Below, one piece after another: positions 17,129 through 25,910 of a stretch of 36,611 nucleotides of DNA. The first letter of the stretch is position 1, and each line of letters begins with the position of its first letter. The notes under the pieces were generated by a model. That model worked only from the letters and a program-made list of their open reading frames with translations. It ran no database searches and was not told the DNA's origin. The DNA lies in contig JANXBH010000017.1 in assembly GCA_025060695.1 (NCBI GenBank), positions 1 through 36,611 of the forward strand, given 5' to 3'. The DNA comes from Caldifarciminota bacterium. GTDB lineage: Bacteria; Hydrothermota; Hydrothermia; LBFQ01; DSFT01. Position numbers and translations under genes: made by a program.

Positions 17129-18185
17129 GACCAAATATAGCACTAAAGAATGAAACTATAAAAATACTCATCTTCGCAGTTTCAAGTAATTCTTTATTAT
17201 TACTAAATGCAAGCTCTGAGATAAATATTGACATAGTAAAACCAATAGCACAGATGATAGACATTGCCCAAATTTCAAAAATCTTAACACCTTCTGGAAA
17301 CTCAACAATTTTTAACTTTTGAAATATAAAAGCAGATAAAGTTATACCTATTTGCTTGCCAAAAAATAATCCTAATATTATACCTTTTCCCAAATCACTA
17401 TAAATTCCAGAAAAATTGAAACTATGTATTTCGATACCACTATTTGCTAATACGAATATTGGTAAAATTATTAAATTTACGTAGTTGTCTAAACTATCCT
17501 CCCATCTTTCAATTCTATCAAGCTTTACAAAAAAACTTAAAAATACACCACTAATTACAGGATGAATACCAGACTTGTAAAATATAAACCATACTATAGG
17601 AAATGCAAGAATAATAATCCAGTCTCTATAAAATTTTTTATAGATAATTGCTAAGACTAATCCAATTATGAAAATAAACAAAATATAATTTATATTAAGC
17701 CCTTTGGTATAAAACAAGCCGATAACCATAACTGCGATAATATCGTCTACAATGGCTATTGAAAGTAAAGTAATTTTTATACTATATGGAACTTTTGCTA
17801 AACTAATAATCAAAAACGCGAATGCAATATCAGTAGCCATAGGAATACCCCAACCCTTTATAGTAATAGGATCATCGTAATTGAGAATAATAAATATAAA
17901 TGCGGGAGCTATTGCACCAAAAGTTGCTAAAATTGCGGGTAGTAAGGCTTTCTTAAAACTATTTAAATGTCCTATAAGTAATTCTCTTTTTATCTCAAGT
18001 CCTACAAGAAAGAAAAATAAAGTCATAAGTATTTCGTTTATAGAAAAGTGTATATATTTATTGTGAAATACCAAAAAATAAGTATCACTTAAATTTGCCC
18101 AAATCATTGCAATAGCAAAGGAGGTTATTAAAATATAACCTGAAACCTGAAAGAGCGCTATAAATCTTAGTAAGAAATATTTCAT
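17097..18185 (-). CDS. nhaA: Na+/H+ antiporter NhaA
   Basis: Inner-membrane sodium/proton antiporter, 362 residues, with about eleven or twelve hydrophobic segments. The family's key sequences are present: FFFLVGLEIKRELLIGHL, GWGIPMATDIAFAFLII (the conserved Asp of TM4), and LSIAIVDDIIAVMVIG, where the two adjacent Asp residues form the ion site. The shorter length than the E. coli protein reflects trimmed ends. ATG overlaps the stop of the upstream regulator (ATGA), so it is the last gene of the hisS operon. It keeps Na+ and pH balance. The regulator gene immediately upstream may respond to the same stress, which is inference. Confidence 0.95.
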   Translation of the reverse strand: MKYFLLRFIALFQVSGYILITSFAIAMIWANLSDTYFLVFHNKYIHFSINEILMTLFFFLVGLEIKRELLIGHLNSFKKALLPAILATFGAIAPAFIFIILNYDDPITIKGWGIPMATDIAFAFLIISLAKVPYSIKITLLSIAIVDDIIAVMVIGLFYTKGLNINYILFIFIIGLVLAIIYKKFYRDWIIILAFPIVWFIFYKSGIHPVISGVFLSFFVKLDRIERWEDSLDNYVNLIILPIFVLANSGIEIHSFNFSGIYSDLGKGIILGLFFGKQIGITLSAFIFQKLKIVEFPEGVKIFEIWAMSIICAIGFTMSIFISELAFSNNKELLETAKMSIFIVSFFSAIFGLIVLKSRQFF

Positions 18186-20932
18186 ACAACCACTTCCTCA
18201 AATTTAAATTTTGGTTCTTCAACCATACTTAAGTATCTTAAATACCATTCATAAGCATATGCTCTTTTCCCAATTTTATATAATGTAGATAATAATAGTT
18301 TCAAATGCTCAAGATTTAATATATCTCTACTTAACAAGGACTCTAATGTTAATATAGCCTTGTCATACTCTTTATTTGAAATATACTCATTAGATAATTC
18401 AAAAATTGCATTTAAATATTTTTCTTTTAACTTATTTCTCACATCTGTAAAAAATGGGTGGGTTATGCGTGGGGCAAAATCACCTTTATAGATATTTATT
18501 GCTGACTCTAAATTACCGGCTTTTAAGTAGTTTTCAAATAGAACAAAATCCACTTTGAAGTTTTCGTCTAATTTGAATAAAATCTGGTTTTCTTCTATAA
18601 GAAGATATTTAGCTGTTTGTGTTATAGTCCATGGCTCTATAATTTCCCTTATTTTTTCAAGTCTTGGTTTTATATTTTCCGAATGTAAACCAAAACTTAT
18701 AGATATATTCCCATAAGTTATTACTTTGTCTCTGTTTATTATTAAATATAGTAAAATTAGTAAATCTAATTCATCATTTATTGGGACAACTTCATTATTA
18801 AAAAAGTATAAAGTATTTCCAAGTGTAACAAGATATTGCTCACATATCTTTCTCCAATGCTCAGCAAATTTATTAATATATATTTTTAACTTGCTGTCAT
18901 CAGAGAGTGTTTTTATTATATCAATATATTTTATAGAGTCCTCTATATTCAAATACTCAAAAAATTCCACCTTTTTCTTTGGTTCTTCTTTAAGTTTGAG
19001 TTTCAATAACTCATTATTACCTATCTGGACAATTTCTTTTAAAGAAAGATGCTTAGTGATTTTTTCTAAAACATAGTTTTTAATTGGTGGAAGAACTTTT
19101 AAATAGAAAAAGTTATTTTCCATTATCGCAGATGTCATTTCTTTAATTAGAGCTTGTGAATCTATGTTTAAACTGTCGTATACATAAATTTTAAGTGCAA
19201 GGAAATCTAACAAGTCGGGTATTGACAAGTTAATATCCTTTGGTAATTTATTAAATAATAAGTAGGCTTCGTCTATTTTATTTAGTAATATTTTACTTTC
19301 AATTAGGACTCTAAGCGCATTTACCAAGTTGTAAATTAGATTGTTTTCATTTGAAATTTCTACTGCCTCACTTGAATAGATTGCTGCCTTTGAATATTGT
19401 CCAGAGAGATTGTAGAGGGCTCCAAGGGCACTAAGACCTAAAGAAATTAAATTATTATCGCCTTTTTCTACAGATATTTCCATTGCTTTTCTTATATAAT
19501 TTATGGATGCTTCTATATTAGTACCACTTAAATAAAAACCATAATTTAAGTAATATATAAATTTGTTTCTTGAACTGCCCGCAAGCTCTAAGTAATTTTC
19601 TACTTTTTTGGAAATTAACTCAATAACTTGGATAATTTGAAGACTTGCATATAAATTTATAATATTTACATAAGCAAAAGATAAATAATATGCATTATCT
19701 AAATATTCTAAATTATTTATAGCTTCATTAAAAACTTCCAATGATTCCTTAATTTTTCCAAGACTTGCCATAACGATGCCATAATGTATGAGAGCTAAAT
19801 TATAAGCTATAGGTTCGGTTTTTGCATAATTCAGAGCTAATTTTGTAAATTCCAAGCATTTATCAATTTCTCCTTTATAAAAGTAATATCTGCTAATTGT
19901 ATCAAAAACATAGGGATTTTTAGTTTTATTCCTTATACTTTCAAGAATAGTAAAAGCTCTTTCCGCTTCACCTATATCTATAAGTGAGTTTGCATATCCT
20001 ACTACTACAATCTCATCTTCTGGATGCTTTTCATATAACTCATCAAACTGATTATATGCTTGTGGAATATCACCTTCAAGATATACGGCATAAGCTTTAA
20101 TAATCTTTTCTTCTTCACTTAAGTCTGGTCTTTTTAATAAATCTAAAGTTTCCTTTACTCTTCCAAATCTAAACAGCTTATAATATACAAAGTCTTTTCT
20201 TGTATTAGCATAACCTGTATTTACTAATTCTCTTGTTTTTGAAAAATCTAATAATTTTGTATTAGTTTTTATCTTATATATCAATGACCTTGAATATAAT
20301 TTATTAATGTCTTCAATGAATTCCCTAAAATTTTGACTTACTAGTGTTTTATATTCATTAGAGATAAGTTCAGAAATTTTTTCATAGTCTCCTATAAAAT
20401 AGACTATATCGCTTGCACCAAGTTCTAATGCAATTTCCACTAATTTAAATGGAAACATTAATCCGCTTACATGTTCATATGTTTTATATAGTCCTGGAAT
20501 TGTCATGGATGAGATAATAGATTTTATTACATCGTCGTTTTTTTCTGTGCCGAAAATCCTAAAATCTTTTTTTGACACATCGTAGCTTAAAATATATAGT
20601 GGTATTCTAAATAATTCAAATTTTTCAGGAAGTTGCTTTTTTAGCTTAGTTTCTATTTTGTCTAAATTATAATAGGGTTTTAATAGTATTTTTTCTAATA
20701 AAGACTTATTCAAAAAATCGTTTTTTTTAAGAAATTTATAAAAGTCAATTATATTCCTTATATTTCTTATAGAAGGGTCTTTTGCTAACAAACTTGCGGT
20801 TATGCTTGAAAATGAGGTAGCTATTATAATATCAGGATTATATCCTTGCTCAAATAAATACAAAAGACCTCCGATTTCATAATATATTTCATTAAAGCTA
20901 GAATTTAAAATTAAAGCGTTTTTCAATTTCAT
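18182..20932 (-). CDS. pseudo-patatin / TPR / winged-helix-BTAD putative regulator
   Basis: A 916-residue multidomain protein with no known name. Residues ~6-180 follow the patatin phospholipase fold: ALILNSSFNEIYYEIGGLLYLFEQGYNPDIII, then SMTIPGLYKTYEHVSGLMFP and FKLVEIALELGASDIVYF. The catalytic parts are gone: GxSxG reads A-T-S-F-S, the glycine-rich oxyanion loop is absent, and the DG[AG] Asp is replaced (VSG). From ~240 to 560 come TPR-like helical repeats (ALYNLSGQYSKAAIYSSEAV). Residues ~710-785 look like a winged helix (LDLLILLYLIINRDKVITYG...). Residues ~788-905 match the bacterial transcriptional activator domain (NLESAINIYKGDFAPR, RNKLKEKYLNAIFELS, DILNLEHLKLLLSTLYKIGKRAYAYEWY). The start is ATG, 9 nt after GGAGG inside hisS. 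Likely a ligand-responsive transcription factor; target unknown. Confidence 0.72.
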   Translation of the reverse strand: MKLKNALILNSSFNEIYYEIGGLLYLFEQGYNPDIIIATSFSSITASLLAKDPSIRNIRNIIDFYKFLKKNDFLNKSLLEKILLKPYYNLDKIETKLKKQLPEKFELFRIPLYILSYDVSKKDFRIFGTEKNDDVIKSIISSMTIPGLYKTYEHVSGLMFPFKLVEIALELGASDIVYFIGDYEKISELISNEYKTLVSQNFREFIEDINKLYSRSLIYKIKTNTKLLDFSKTRELVNTGYANTRKDFVYYKLFRFGRVKETLDLLKRPDLSEEEKIIKAYAVYLEGDIPQAYNQFDELYEKHPEDEIVVVGYANSLIDIGEAERAFTILESIRNKTKNPYVFDTISRYYFYKGEIDKCLEFTKLALNYAKTEPIAYNLALIHYGIVMASLGKIKESLEVFNEAINNLEYLDNAYYLSFAYVNIINLYASLQIIQVIELISKKVENYLELAGSSRNKFIYYLNYGFYLSGTNIEASINYIRKAMEISVEKGDNNLISLGLSALGALYNLSGQYSKAAIYSSEAVEISNENNLIYNLVNALRVLIESKILLNKIDEAYLLFNKLPKDINLSIPDLLDFLALKIYVYDSLNIDSQALIKEMTSAIMENNFFYLKVLPPIKNYVLEKITKHLSLKEIVQIGNNELLKLKLKEEPKKKVEFFEYLNIEDSIKYIDIIKTLSDDSKLKIYINKFAEHWRKICEQYLVTLGNTLYFFNNEVVPINDELDLLILLYLIINRDKVITYGNISISFGLHSENIKPRLEKIREIIEPWTITQTAKYLLIEENQILFKLDENFKVDFVLFENYLKAGNLESAINIYKGDFAPRITHPFFTDVRNKLKEKYLNAIFELSNEYISNKEYDKAILTLESLLSRDILNLEHLKLLLSTLYKIGKRAYAYEWYLRYLSMVEEPKFKFEEVVV

Positions 20933-22178
20933 CAAACTTTACCTCCTCTTGTATTTTTTCATTTAAATACTTAACTTTAATAGTTTTTCTCTCAAATTCC
21001 TCTTCTCCTAATATTATAGCAATTCGTGCTCCTTTGTCATTAGCATAACCTAATTGAGCTCTGATGTCCCCTTCTCCTACATATAAATCAACATTGTAGT
21101 TTATCTTTTGAAAAGAGAATAATACTTCTAAGGCATAAGTTATAATATCAGGATTTTCACCTATTACTGCTATAACTATATCAGTGTAAGTTTTTCTATT
21201 TTCCAATATTTCTAACTCTTGTAGTGCACTTAATAATCTATCAATTCCTATACTTCCCCCTACTGCAGGAACTTTGTATTTTGTAAATATTTCAACTAAA
21301 TTATCGTATCTTCCCCCACTTGCAATTGAACCTATATTTACATTTTTTAAAACAACTTCAAATATCATACCAGTATAGTAATCAAGACCTCTTGCTAATG
21401 AAATATCAAATTCAAAATCTACATTGTATTTTTCTAGAAAAGAAAATATATACTTTAAATCTTCATATGCCTTTTTTGAGTATTCATCGTGAAATATTTC
21501 AAAGAAATCTTTCAGTTCTCTCTTTTCAAATATTAGATTTATCAAGTCATTTATAATTTCATTACTGAAATTTTTTCTTTTTAATTCTTCTATAACACCT
21601 TCTTTTGAAATTTTTTCAAGCTTGTCTATAGTTCTTGCAAGTTCAAGTTCTCTATTTTCTGCATTATATCTTTTAGCTAATGAATAGAAAAAATATCTAT
21701 GGTTGATTTTAAACTTAAAATCTTTTATATTAATTGTTTTCAAGGCGTCGTTTATAGTTAAAATAATTGTAATATCTGATAGTAGATTTTTAGAACCTAA
21801 AATATCTATATCACATTGATAAAATTCTCTATATCTTCCTCTTTGTGGTTTTTCTGCTCTAAATACAGGTTGTATTTGATATCTCTTAAATGGTTTAACT
21901 ATTTCATTTTGGTGATCAGAGAAAAATCTTGCGAGTGGCACTGTAAGGTCATATTTCAAAGCAAGCTCTCTTTTTTTAAAATCTGTAAATTTGTAAATAA
22001 GTCTTTCTCCTTCTTCTCCATATTTTCCTGCAAGAGTTTTATAATATTCAAAAGTAGGAGTTTCTATTGGGTCAAAACCATATTTTCTAAAAACACTCTT
22101 TATTTTCTCTATTATTATTTCTCTTTTTATTTGTTGAGAAGGAGTAAAATCTCTTGTTCCTTTTGGAATACTTGACAT
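20898..22178 (-). CDS. hisS: histidyl-tRNA synthetase
   Basis: Class II aminoacyl-tRNA synthetase that charges tRNA-His, 426 residues. Motif 1 region is PIETPTFEYYKTLAGKYG. Motif 2 region is RYQIQPVFRAEKPQRGRYREFYQCDIDI. The histidine-specific ARGLDYYTGMIFEV and the GGRYDNLVEIF/GGSIGIDRL motif 3 region are all present. A C-terminal anticodon-binding domain follows (DIVIAVIGENPDII). The start is 5 nt after a TTTAAAATTT motif, leaving no Shine-Dalgarno, and the gene heads a leftward operon with the pseudo-patatin regulator and nhaA. Its 3' end contains the Shine-Dalgarno and start of the next gene. Confidence 0.97.
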   Translation of the reverse strand: MSSIPKGTRDFTPSQQIKREIIIEKIKSVFRKYGFDPIETPTFEYYKTLAGKYGEEGERLIYKFTDFKKRELALKYDLTVPLARFFSDHQNEIVKPFKRYQIQPVFRAEKPQRGRYREFYQCDIDILGSKNLLSDITIILTINDALKTINIKDFKFKINHRYFFYSLAKRYNAENRELELARTIDKLEKISKEGVIEELKRKNFSNEIINDLINLIFEKRELKDFFEIFHDEYSKKAYEDLKYIFSFLEKYNVDFEFDISLARGLDYYTGMIFEVVLKNVNIGSIASGGRYDNLVEIFTKYKVPAVGGSIGIDRLLSALQELEILENRKTYTDIVIAVIGENPDIITYALEVLFSFQKINYNVDLYVGEGDIRAQLGYANDKGARIAIILGEEEFERKTIKVKYLNEKIQEEVKFDEIEKRFNFKF

Positions 22179-22183
22179 TTGTC

Positions 22184-22194
22184 AAATTTTAAAG
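22184..22194 (-). promoter_or_regulatory. -10-like TTTAAAATTT motif, hisS
   Basis: Minus strand CTTTAAAATTT followed by GACAA and the ATG of hisS at 22178. Confidence 0.7.
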
Positions 22195-22211
22195 TTCTAT
22201 AAGTGAGATAC

Positions 22212-22221
22212 TTTAAAATTT
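22212..22221 (+). promoter_or_regulatory. -10-like TTTAAAATTT motif, 22228 operon
   Basis: TTTAAAATTT followed by TCTTCA and ATG at 22228. Pairs with the inverted hisS copy 17 bp away. Confidence 0.7.
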
Positions 22222-22227
22222 TCTTCA

Positions 22228-22614
22228 ATGTTGTTTCTCTTTATTAATCAACTTATTGTTATAAATGGTGCGAAACTTGAAGAGGATAATAAAGTTTGTG
22301 AAGTAGAATTTTCTAAATTCTCAGGTGCGTTTCCTGAGGAAGCATTTTATAGTGGTTTTGAGTTTGATGTTTTAAACTACTATAAAATTGAGGATATAAA
22401 CAAAGTGAGGGAAAGTATTTTCATAAAGGCAAACGATAGTAAATTTATTAGGGTGTTAAAAACTGAGGATATTGAAATTTATACAGATCCTGAAAGTAGA
22501 ATGAAATTTCAATTTGATACTTTAACTTTAAACTTTTTTACGCGATATTTTGTTGTAAAATACATAAAAGACCATATGTGTATTTACTCATTTAGACCAA
22601 GGAAAGAAAAGTGA
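22228..22614 (+). CDS. small exported protein, paralogue A
   Basis: No known family. 128 residues, with a short hydrophobic N-terminus (MLFLFINQLIVINGAKLEE) that could be a signal segment. It is a diverged duplicate of the next gene, which has the same length and the same landmarks in the same order: INGAKL, then C-x-x-EF, then TDPESR (partner: VDPVSK), a Tyr/Phe-rich stretch NFFTRYFVVKYIKD, and a C-terminal CIYS. The two conserved Cys residues suggest a disulfide if exported. It starts 6 nt after a TTTAAAATTT motif and heads an operon with the metallo-beta-lactamase-fold gene and nurA. Confidence 0.6.
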   Translation: MLFLFINQLIVINGAKLEEDNKVCEVEFSKFSGAFPEEAFYSGFEFDVLNYYKIEDINKVRESIFIKANDSKFIRVLKTEDIEIYTDPESRMKFQFDTLTLNFFTRYFVVKYIKDHMCIYSFRPRKEK

Positions 22615-22997
22615 TAGTTTTTTTAGTTTTAGAAATTGGTATAAAAGAAATAAATGGTGCAAAATTAGATAAAAATACTTCTATGTGTCGCAGCGAATTT
22701 AAAGGTATACAAAATTTAATTTTAACCCCATCCAATATAGAACAAGTTAGTCTATTGGATGTGAAAGTTTTCAAAGTTCAGAATTTAGCACTTTTAATGA
22801 AAGATTTAAAATATAAACTTTCTCTTTTAGGTTATATTTTTGTAGCCAGCTATAAACATAATTACTTTTTTGTTGATCCTGTAAGCAAAGCAAAATCAGT
22901 TTACAATAAATATAATTTCTATTACTTTTCAAAATATATTGTTGCAAAATTGGTAAAGGAAAAAAATTTGTGTATATATGAAATTGAAATAAAATGA
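22611..22997 (+). CDS. small exported protein, paralogue B
   Basis: Also 128 residues; the partner of the previous gene. Shared landmarks are INGAKLDKN, C-x-x-EF, DPVSKAKSV, the segment YYFSKYIVAKLVKEKN and the C-terminal CIYEIE. The N-terminus (MIVFLVLEIGIKE) is again a very short hydrophobic stretch. The start is GTG in a GTGA overlap with the first copy, and its stop overlaps the next ATG by four bases. Tandem duplication is inferred from these shared landmarks. Function unknown. Confidence 0.6.
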   Translation: MIVFLVLEIGIKEINGAKLDKNTSMCRSEFKGIQNLILTPSNIEQVSLLDVKVFKVQNLALLMKDLKYKLSLLGYIFVASYKHNYFFVDPVSKAKSVYNKYNFYYFSKYIVAKLVKEKNLCIYEIEIK

Positions 22998-23794
22998 GGC
23001 ATATTAAACTTGGGTCTTTTGATATATATCAACTAAATGGTGGTAAATTTGCATTAGATGGTGGAGCTATGTTTGGAGTAGTTCCAAAGGCAATATGGGA
23101 AAAGTTAATTTCTCCTGATGAAAAAAACAGAATACCTATGGCAGTTCATCCCTTGCTTGTAAAAACCCAAAAAGCAGTATATTTAATAGATATTGGTATT
23201 GGCAAAAATTGGGATAGTAAATTTAAAGAGATCTATGATGTTTATGAAGAAGACTTATTTAGTAATTTAGACGTTGGTCCGGAGGATGTAGATTACATAA
23301 TTGCAACTCACTTGCACTTTGACCATATGGCAGGTTATATAAATTATAATTTTAAAAAAGCAAAAGTAATTGTTCAGAAAATGGAGTGGCAAGATGCAAA
23401 TTTTCCCCATTTAAGAAGTAGAGCAAGTTATATTAAAGAAAGGATTGAGCCTTTAAGCGAGAGAATTATTTTAATAGAAGGTGATTATAAGTTAGACGAT
23501 GGAATATATTTAATTTTAACAGGAGGACATACAAGAGGTCATCAGATTGTTTTAATTGAAAGATTTGATAAAGGTATTATATTTATGGCGGATTTAGTTC
23601 CTACAGTTCATCACATAAACTATCCATATATTATGGGATATGACCTGTATCCAGTAGATACACTCTATGCACGCTATAGAATTTATAGTATGATTTCAAA
23701 ATATAACTATCTTATGGCTTTTGAACATGATAGAGAGGCAAAAGTAGGTTATTTAAAATTTGAAAATGATAAACCAAAACTTGAGCTAATATGA
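22994..23794 (+). CDS. metallo-beta-lactamase-fold hydrolase
   Basis: A 266-residue metallohydrolase. The zinc motif is THLHFDHMAG (HxHxDH at about residues 106-111), followed by GGHTRGHQIV, the bridging Asp in FMADLVPTVHH and a C-terminal FEHDREA. The order and the start (FDIYQLNGGKFALDGGAMFG) are like the lactonase-type members that include N-acyl homoserine lactonases. No signal peptide is seen, so it acts in the cytoplasm. Substrate cannot be named from sequence; quorum-signal hydrolysis is only one option. ATGA overlaps connect it to both neighbours. Confidence 0.86.
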   Translation: MRHIKLGSFDIYQLNGGKFALDGGAMFGVVPKAIWEKLISPDEKNRIPMAVHPLLVKTQKAVYLIDIGIGKNWDSKFKEIYDVYEEDLFSNLDVGPEDVDYIIATHLHFDHMAGYINYNFKKAKVIVQKMEWQDANFPHLRSRASYIKERIEPLSERIILIEGDYKLDDGIYLILTGGHTRGHQIVLIERFDKGIIFMADLVPTVHHINYPYIMGYDLYPVDTLYARYRIYSMISKYNYLMAFEHDREAKVGYLKFENDKPKLELI

Positions 23795-24906
23795 AAGTTA
23801 ACTATAGGCTATTAGAGAGTATAATTTCAAGATGGCAAGATGTAAAACTCCAGATGAATGAATTACATGATTTGTGTGAGATTGATGAGAAGATAGTTTT
23901 GGAAGAATGGGAAGATTATGAGCCTAAAAACTCCAAAAAGTTTAAAATAGTGTGCGGAGATGGTTCGTATAATTCAGTTGATTACATTGATAAGTATATG
24001 ATTTTATCATCTGGAATAGGTCTATTTTATGACATTGATACGAGTAAAGACTATAAATTTGATGCTTTTTTGATATTTATCCCATTTGACGTAATTGTAA
24101 AAAAATTTATAGATGACTTGGCATCGCTTATTATGGCTGTTTTAGAATTAAAGTCCATATACTTACTATCAAGGAAAAAATATCCGGATGTGGTAATTTT
24201 AGATGGAAGCATTAGGAACTTAATTATGAGGTTTGGTCCTTCTCATAGCAAAGATATGGGTCAAAATTGGTTTTACAAGGGTCATCTGGATGAAAATAAA
24301 TTATATGATATCTTTAATAATTATTCAAAGGAAATTTACAGATATCCTGTCTGGTCTTACGAGATGGTAAAGAGTTTTGATAAAAACGATAAATTTGTTT
24401 ACTTTGCACACTTGTTGTATTTGGAATATTTGAAAATACTAAGTGGTTTGTTAACAGAATTTAGGGTAATTAGCATATCTAAATCGTTTTCTCCCACAAG
24501 TGAAGGAAAAATTTTTGAACTAATAACAACTCCTGATATCGTTCTATTTAATAATTATACTAAAGATATAGGTTATAGCAAGAAAGTTTTAATTTATCAA
24601 AATGAAATGGTTAAATGGCAACTTCCAAAACCATTTGAAAATTTAAAAAATATTGAAATAAAGTTTTTCTATACAAGATTTGAAAAAAACTTCAGAGTTT
24701 ATAAAGTTGAATTTGTAGGAGACTTTACACAGGATGAAATATTGGATATAATTTGTCCAATTACTGTTTTAGGTTATCCATTTATTTTAAAAGAAGCTCA
24801 TAACGAGGTTTTAATTAGAGATAGCGATGTTCAGATAGTTGAAGATTATATAGAAAGTGAAATTAAGGAGAAAATTGGTATTAAGTTAAGAGGTGAATTG
24901 TTCTAG
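23791..24906 (+). CDS. nurA: NurA-type nuclease
   Basis: A 371-residue protein with the NurA domain: VCGDGSYNSVDY near residue 53 (metal-binding Asp), DVVILDGSIRNLIM around residue 150 (second Asp), LLTEFRVISISKSFSPTSEG and the typical end PITVLGYPFILKEAHNEVLIRDSD. NurA is a 5'-3' nuclease with a single-strand endonuclease activity that works with the HerA/HerA-like ATPase in end resection. No herA gene is adjacent here, although the pair is usually together. ATGA overlap with the upstream hydrolase gene. It ends the operon, 40 bp before the coxB promoter region. Confidence 0.87.
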   Translation: MKVNYRLLESIISRWQDVKLQMNELHDLCEIDEKIVLEEWEDYEPKNSKKFKIVCGDGSYNSVDYIDKYMILSSGIGLFYDIDTSKDYKFDAFLIFIPFDVIVKKFIDDLASLIMAVLELKSIYLLSRKKYPDVVILDGSIRNLIMRFGPSHSKDMGQNWFYKGHLDENKLYDIFNNYSKEIYRYPVWSYEMVKSFDKNDKFVYFAHLLYLEYLKILSGLLTEFRVISISKSFSPTSEGKIFELITTPDIVLFNNYTKDIGYSKKVLIYQNEMVKWQLPKPFENLKNIEIKFFYTRFEKNFRVYKVEFVGDFTQDEILDIICPITVLGYPFILKEAHNEVLIRDSDVQIVEDYIESEIKEKIGIKLRGELF

Positions 24907-24929
24907 TTTCTGATAATACCCTATAAAGC

Positions 24930-24939
24930 TTTAAAATTT
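24930..24939 (+). promoter_or_regulatory. -10-like TTTAAAATTT motif, coxB operon
   Basis: TTTAAAATTT followed by TCAACTT and ATG at 24947; no Shine-Dalgarno between them. Confidence 0.7.
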
Positions 24940-24946
24940 TCAACTT

Positions 24947-25900
24947 ATGATTTGGATGTTAAATCTATTTCCAAAGATAACATCAAGCTATGGAAAAGAA
25001 GTCGACAATGTTTTTTGGTTTATTTTTTGGATTTCCTTAATTTTCTTCTTGATAGTTCAAGTGGCGATGTTTTATTTTATTTTTAAATATAGAAACAGAA
25101 GGGAAGAAGAGGTTTCTGATATCGAAGGAAATAACTTATTGGAAATTACTTGGACTGTAATTCCTACTATAATTCTAATTGTAATTTTCTTCTATGGAGT
25201 TTATGTATTTGACAATTTTCAAAGAAGACCACCTGCAAATGCTATAGAAATAAAGGCATATGCATATCAATGGTGGTGGCAATTTGAGTATCCTAACGGA
25301 TATAAAATAAGAGATACTTTAATAGTGCCTGTAAATAAACCAATTAAACTTATAATGACTTCGAATGATGTTATACATAGTTTTTATGTTAGGAACTTTA
25401 GAATAAAGGAGGATTTGGTGCCAGGAAGATATACTTGGACTTGGTTTAAAGCAACTGAACCTGGTATTTATGATATTCAATGTGCTGAGTATTGTGGGAC
25501 TTTGCATTCAAAAATGATAGGATATGTTAAGGTAATTTCCTTAGAAGAATACAATGCCTGGTTAGCAAGTTTATCGAAGGAGATGGATTTATCTGCATTA
25601 TCGCCTGTGGAAAGAGGTGCAAAGATATTTCAAAATAAAGGTTGTAGTGCTTGCCATTCTGTTGATGGTTCAAGAATGGTAGGTCCTACATTTAAGGGGC
25701 TATATGGTCGTGATGCTGAGGTTGTAGTTGGTGGAAAGGAGGAAAGAATTAAATCAGATGAAAATTATATAAGAGAAAGTATACTAAATCCAAATGCTAA
25801 AATAGTAAAGGGTTATCCAGCTATTATGCCATCATACCAAGGTCAGTTAAGTGAAGATGAAATTTTATCACTTATAGAATATATAAAAACCTTAAAATAG
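24947..25900 (+). CDS. coxB: cytochrome c oxidase subunit II with fused cytochrome c (caa3 type)
   Basis: Membrane-anchored electron entry subunit of an aa3/caa3 terminal oxidase, 317 residues. Two transmembrane helices lie near residues 24-46 and 63-83. The CuA site is complete: the loop DVIHSFYV gives the first His, and DIQCAEYCGTLHSKMIG gives Cys179, Glu181, Cys183, His187 and Met190. A C-terminal cytochrome c domain follows with CSACH at 233-237 and a likely Met ligand in AIMPSYQG near 294. The leader appears absent (7 nt from a TTTAAAATTT motif). No long cleaved signal peptide is visible. It heads the coxB-coxA-coxC operon. Confidence 0.96.
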   Translation: MIWMLNLFPKITSSYGKEVDNVFWFIFWISLIFFLIVQVAMFYFIFKYRNRREEEVSDIEGNNLLEITWTVIPTIILIVIFFYGVYVFDNFQRRPPANAIEIKAYAYQWWWQFEYPNGYKIRDTLIVPVNKPIKLIMTSNDVIHSFYVRNFRIKEDLVPGRYTWTWFKATEPGIYDIQCAEYCGTLHSKMIGYVKVISLEEYNAWLASLSKEMDLSALSPVERGAKIFQNKGCSACHSVDGSRMVGPTFKGLYGRDAEVVVGGKEERIKSDENYIRESILNPNAKIVKGYPAIMPSYQGQLSEDEILSLIEYIKTLK

Positions 25901-25910
25901 GAGGTAAGTT

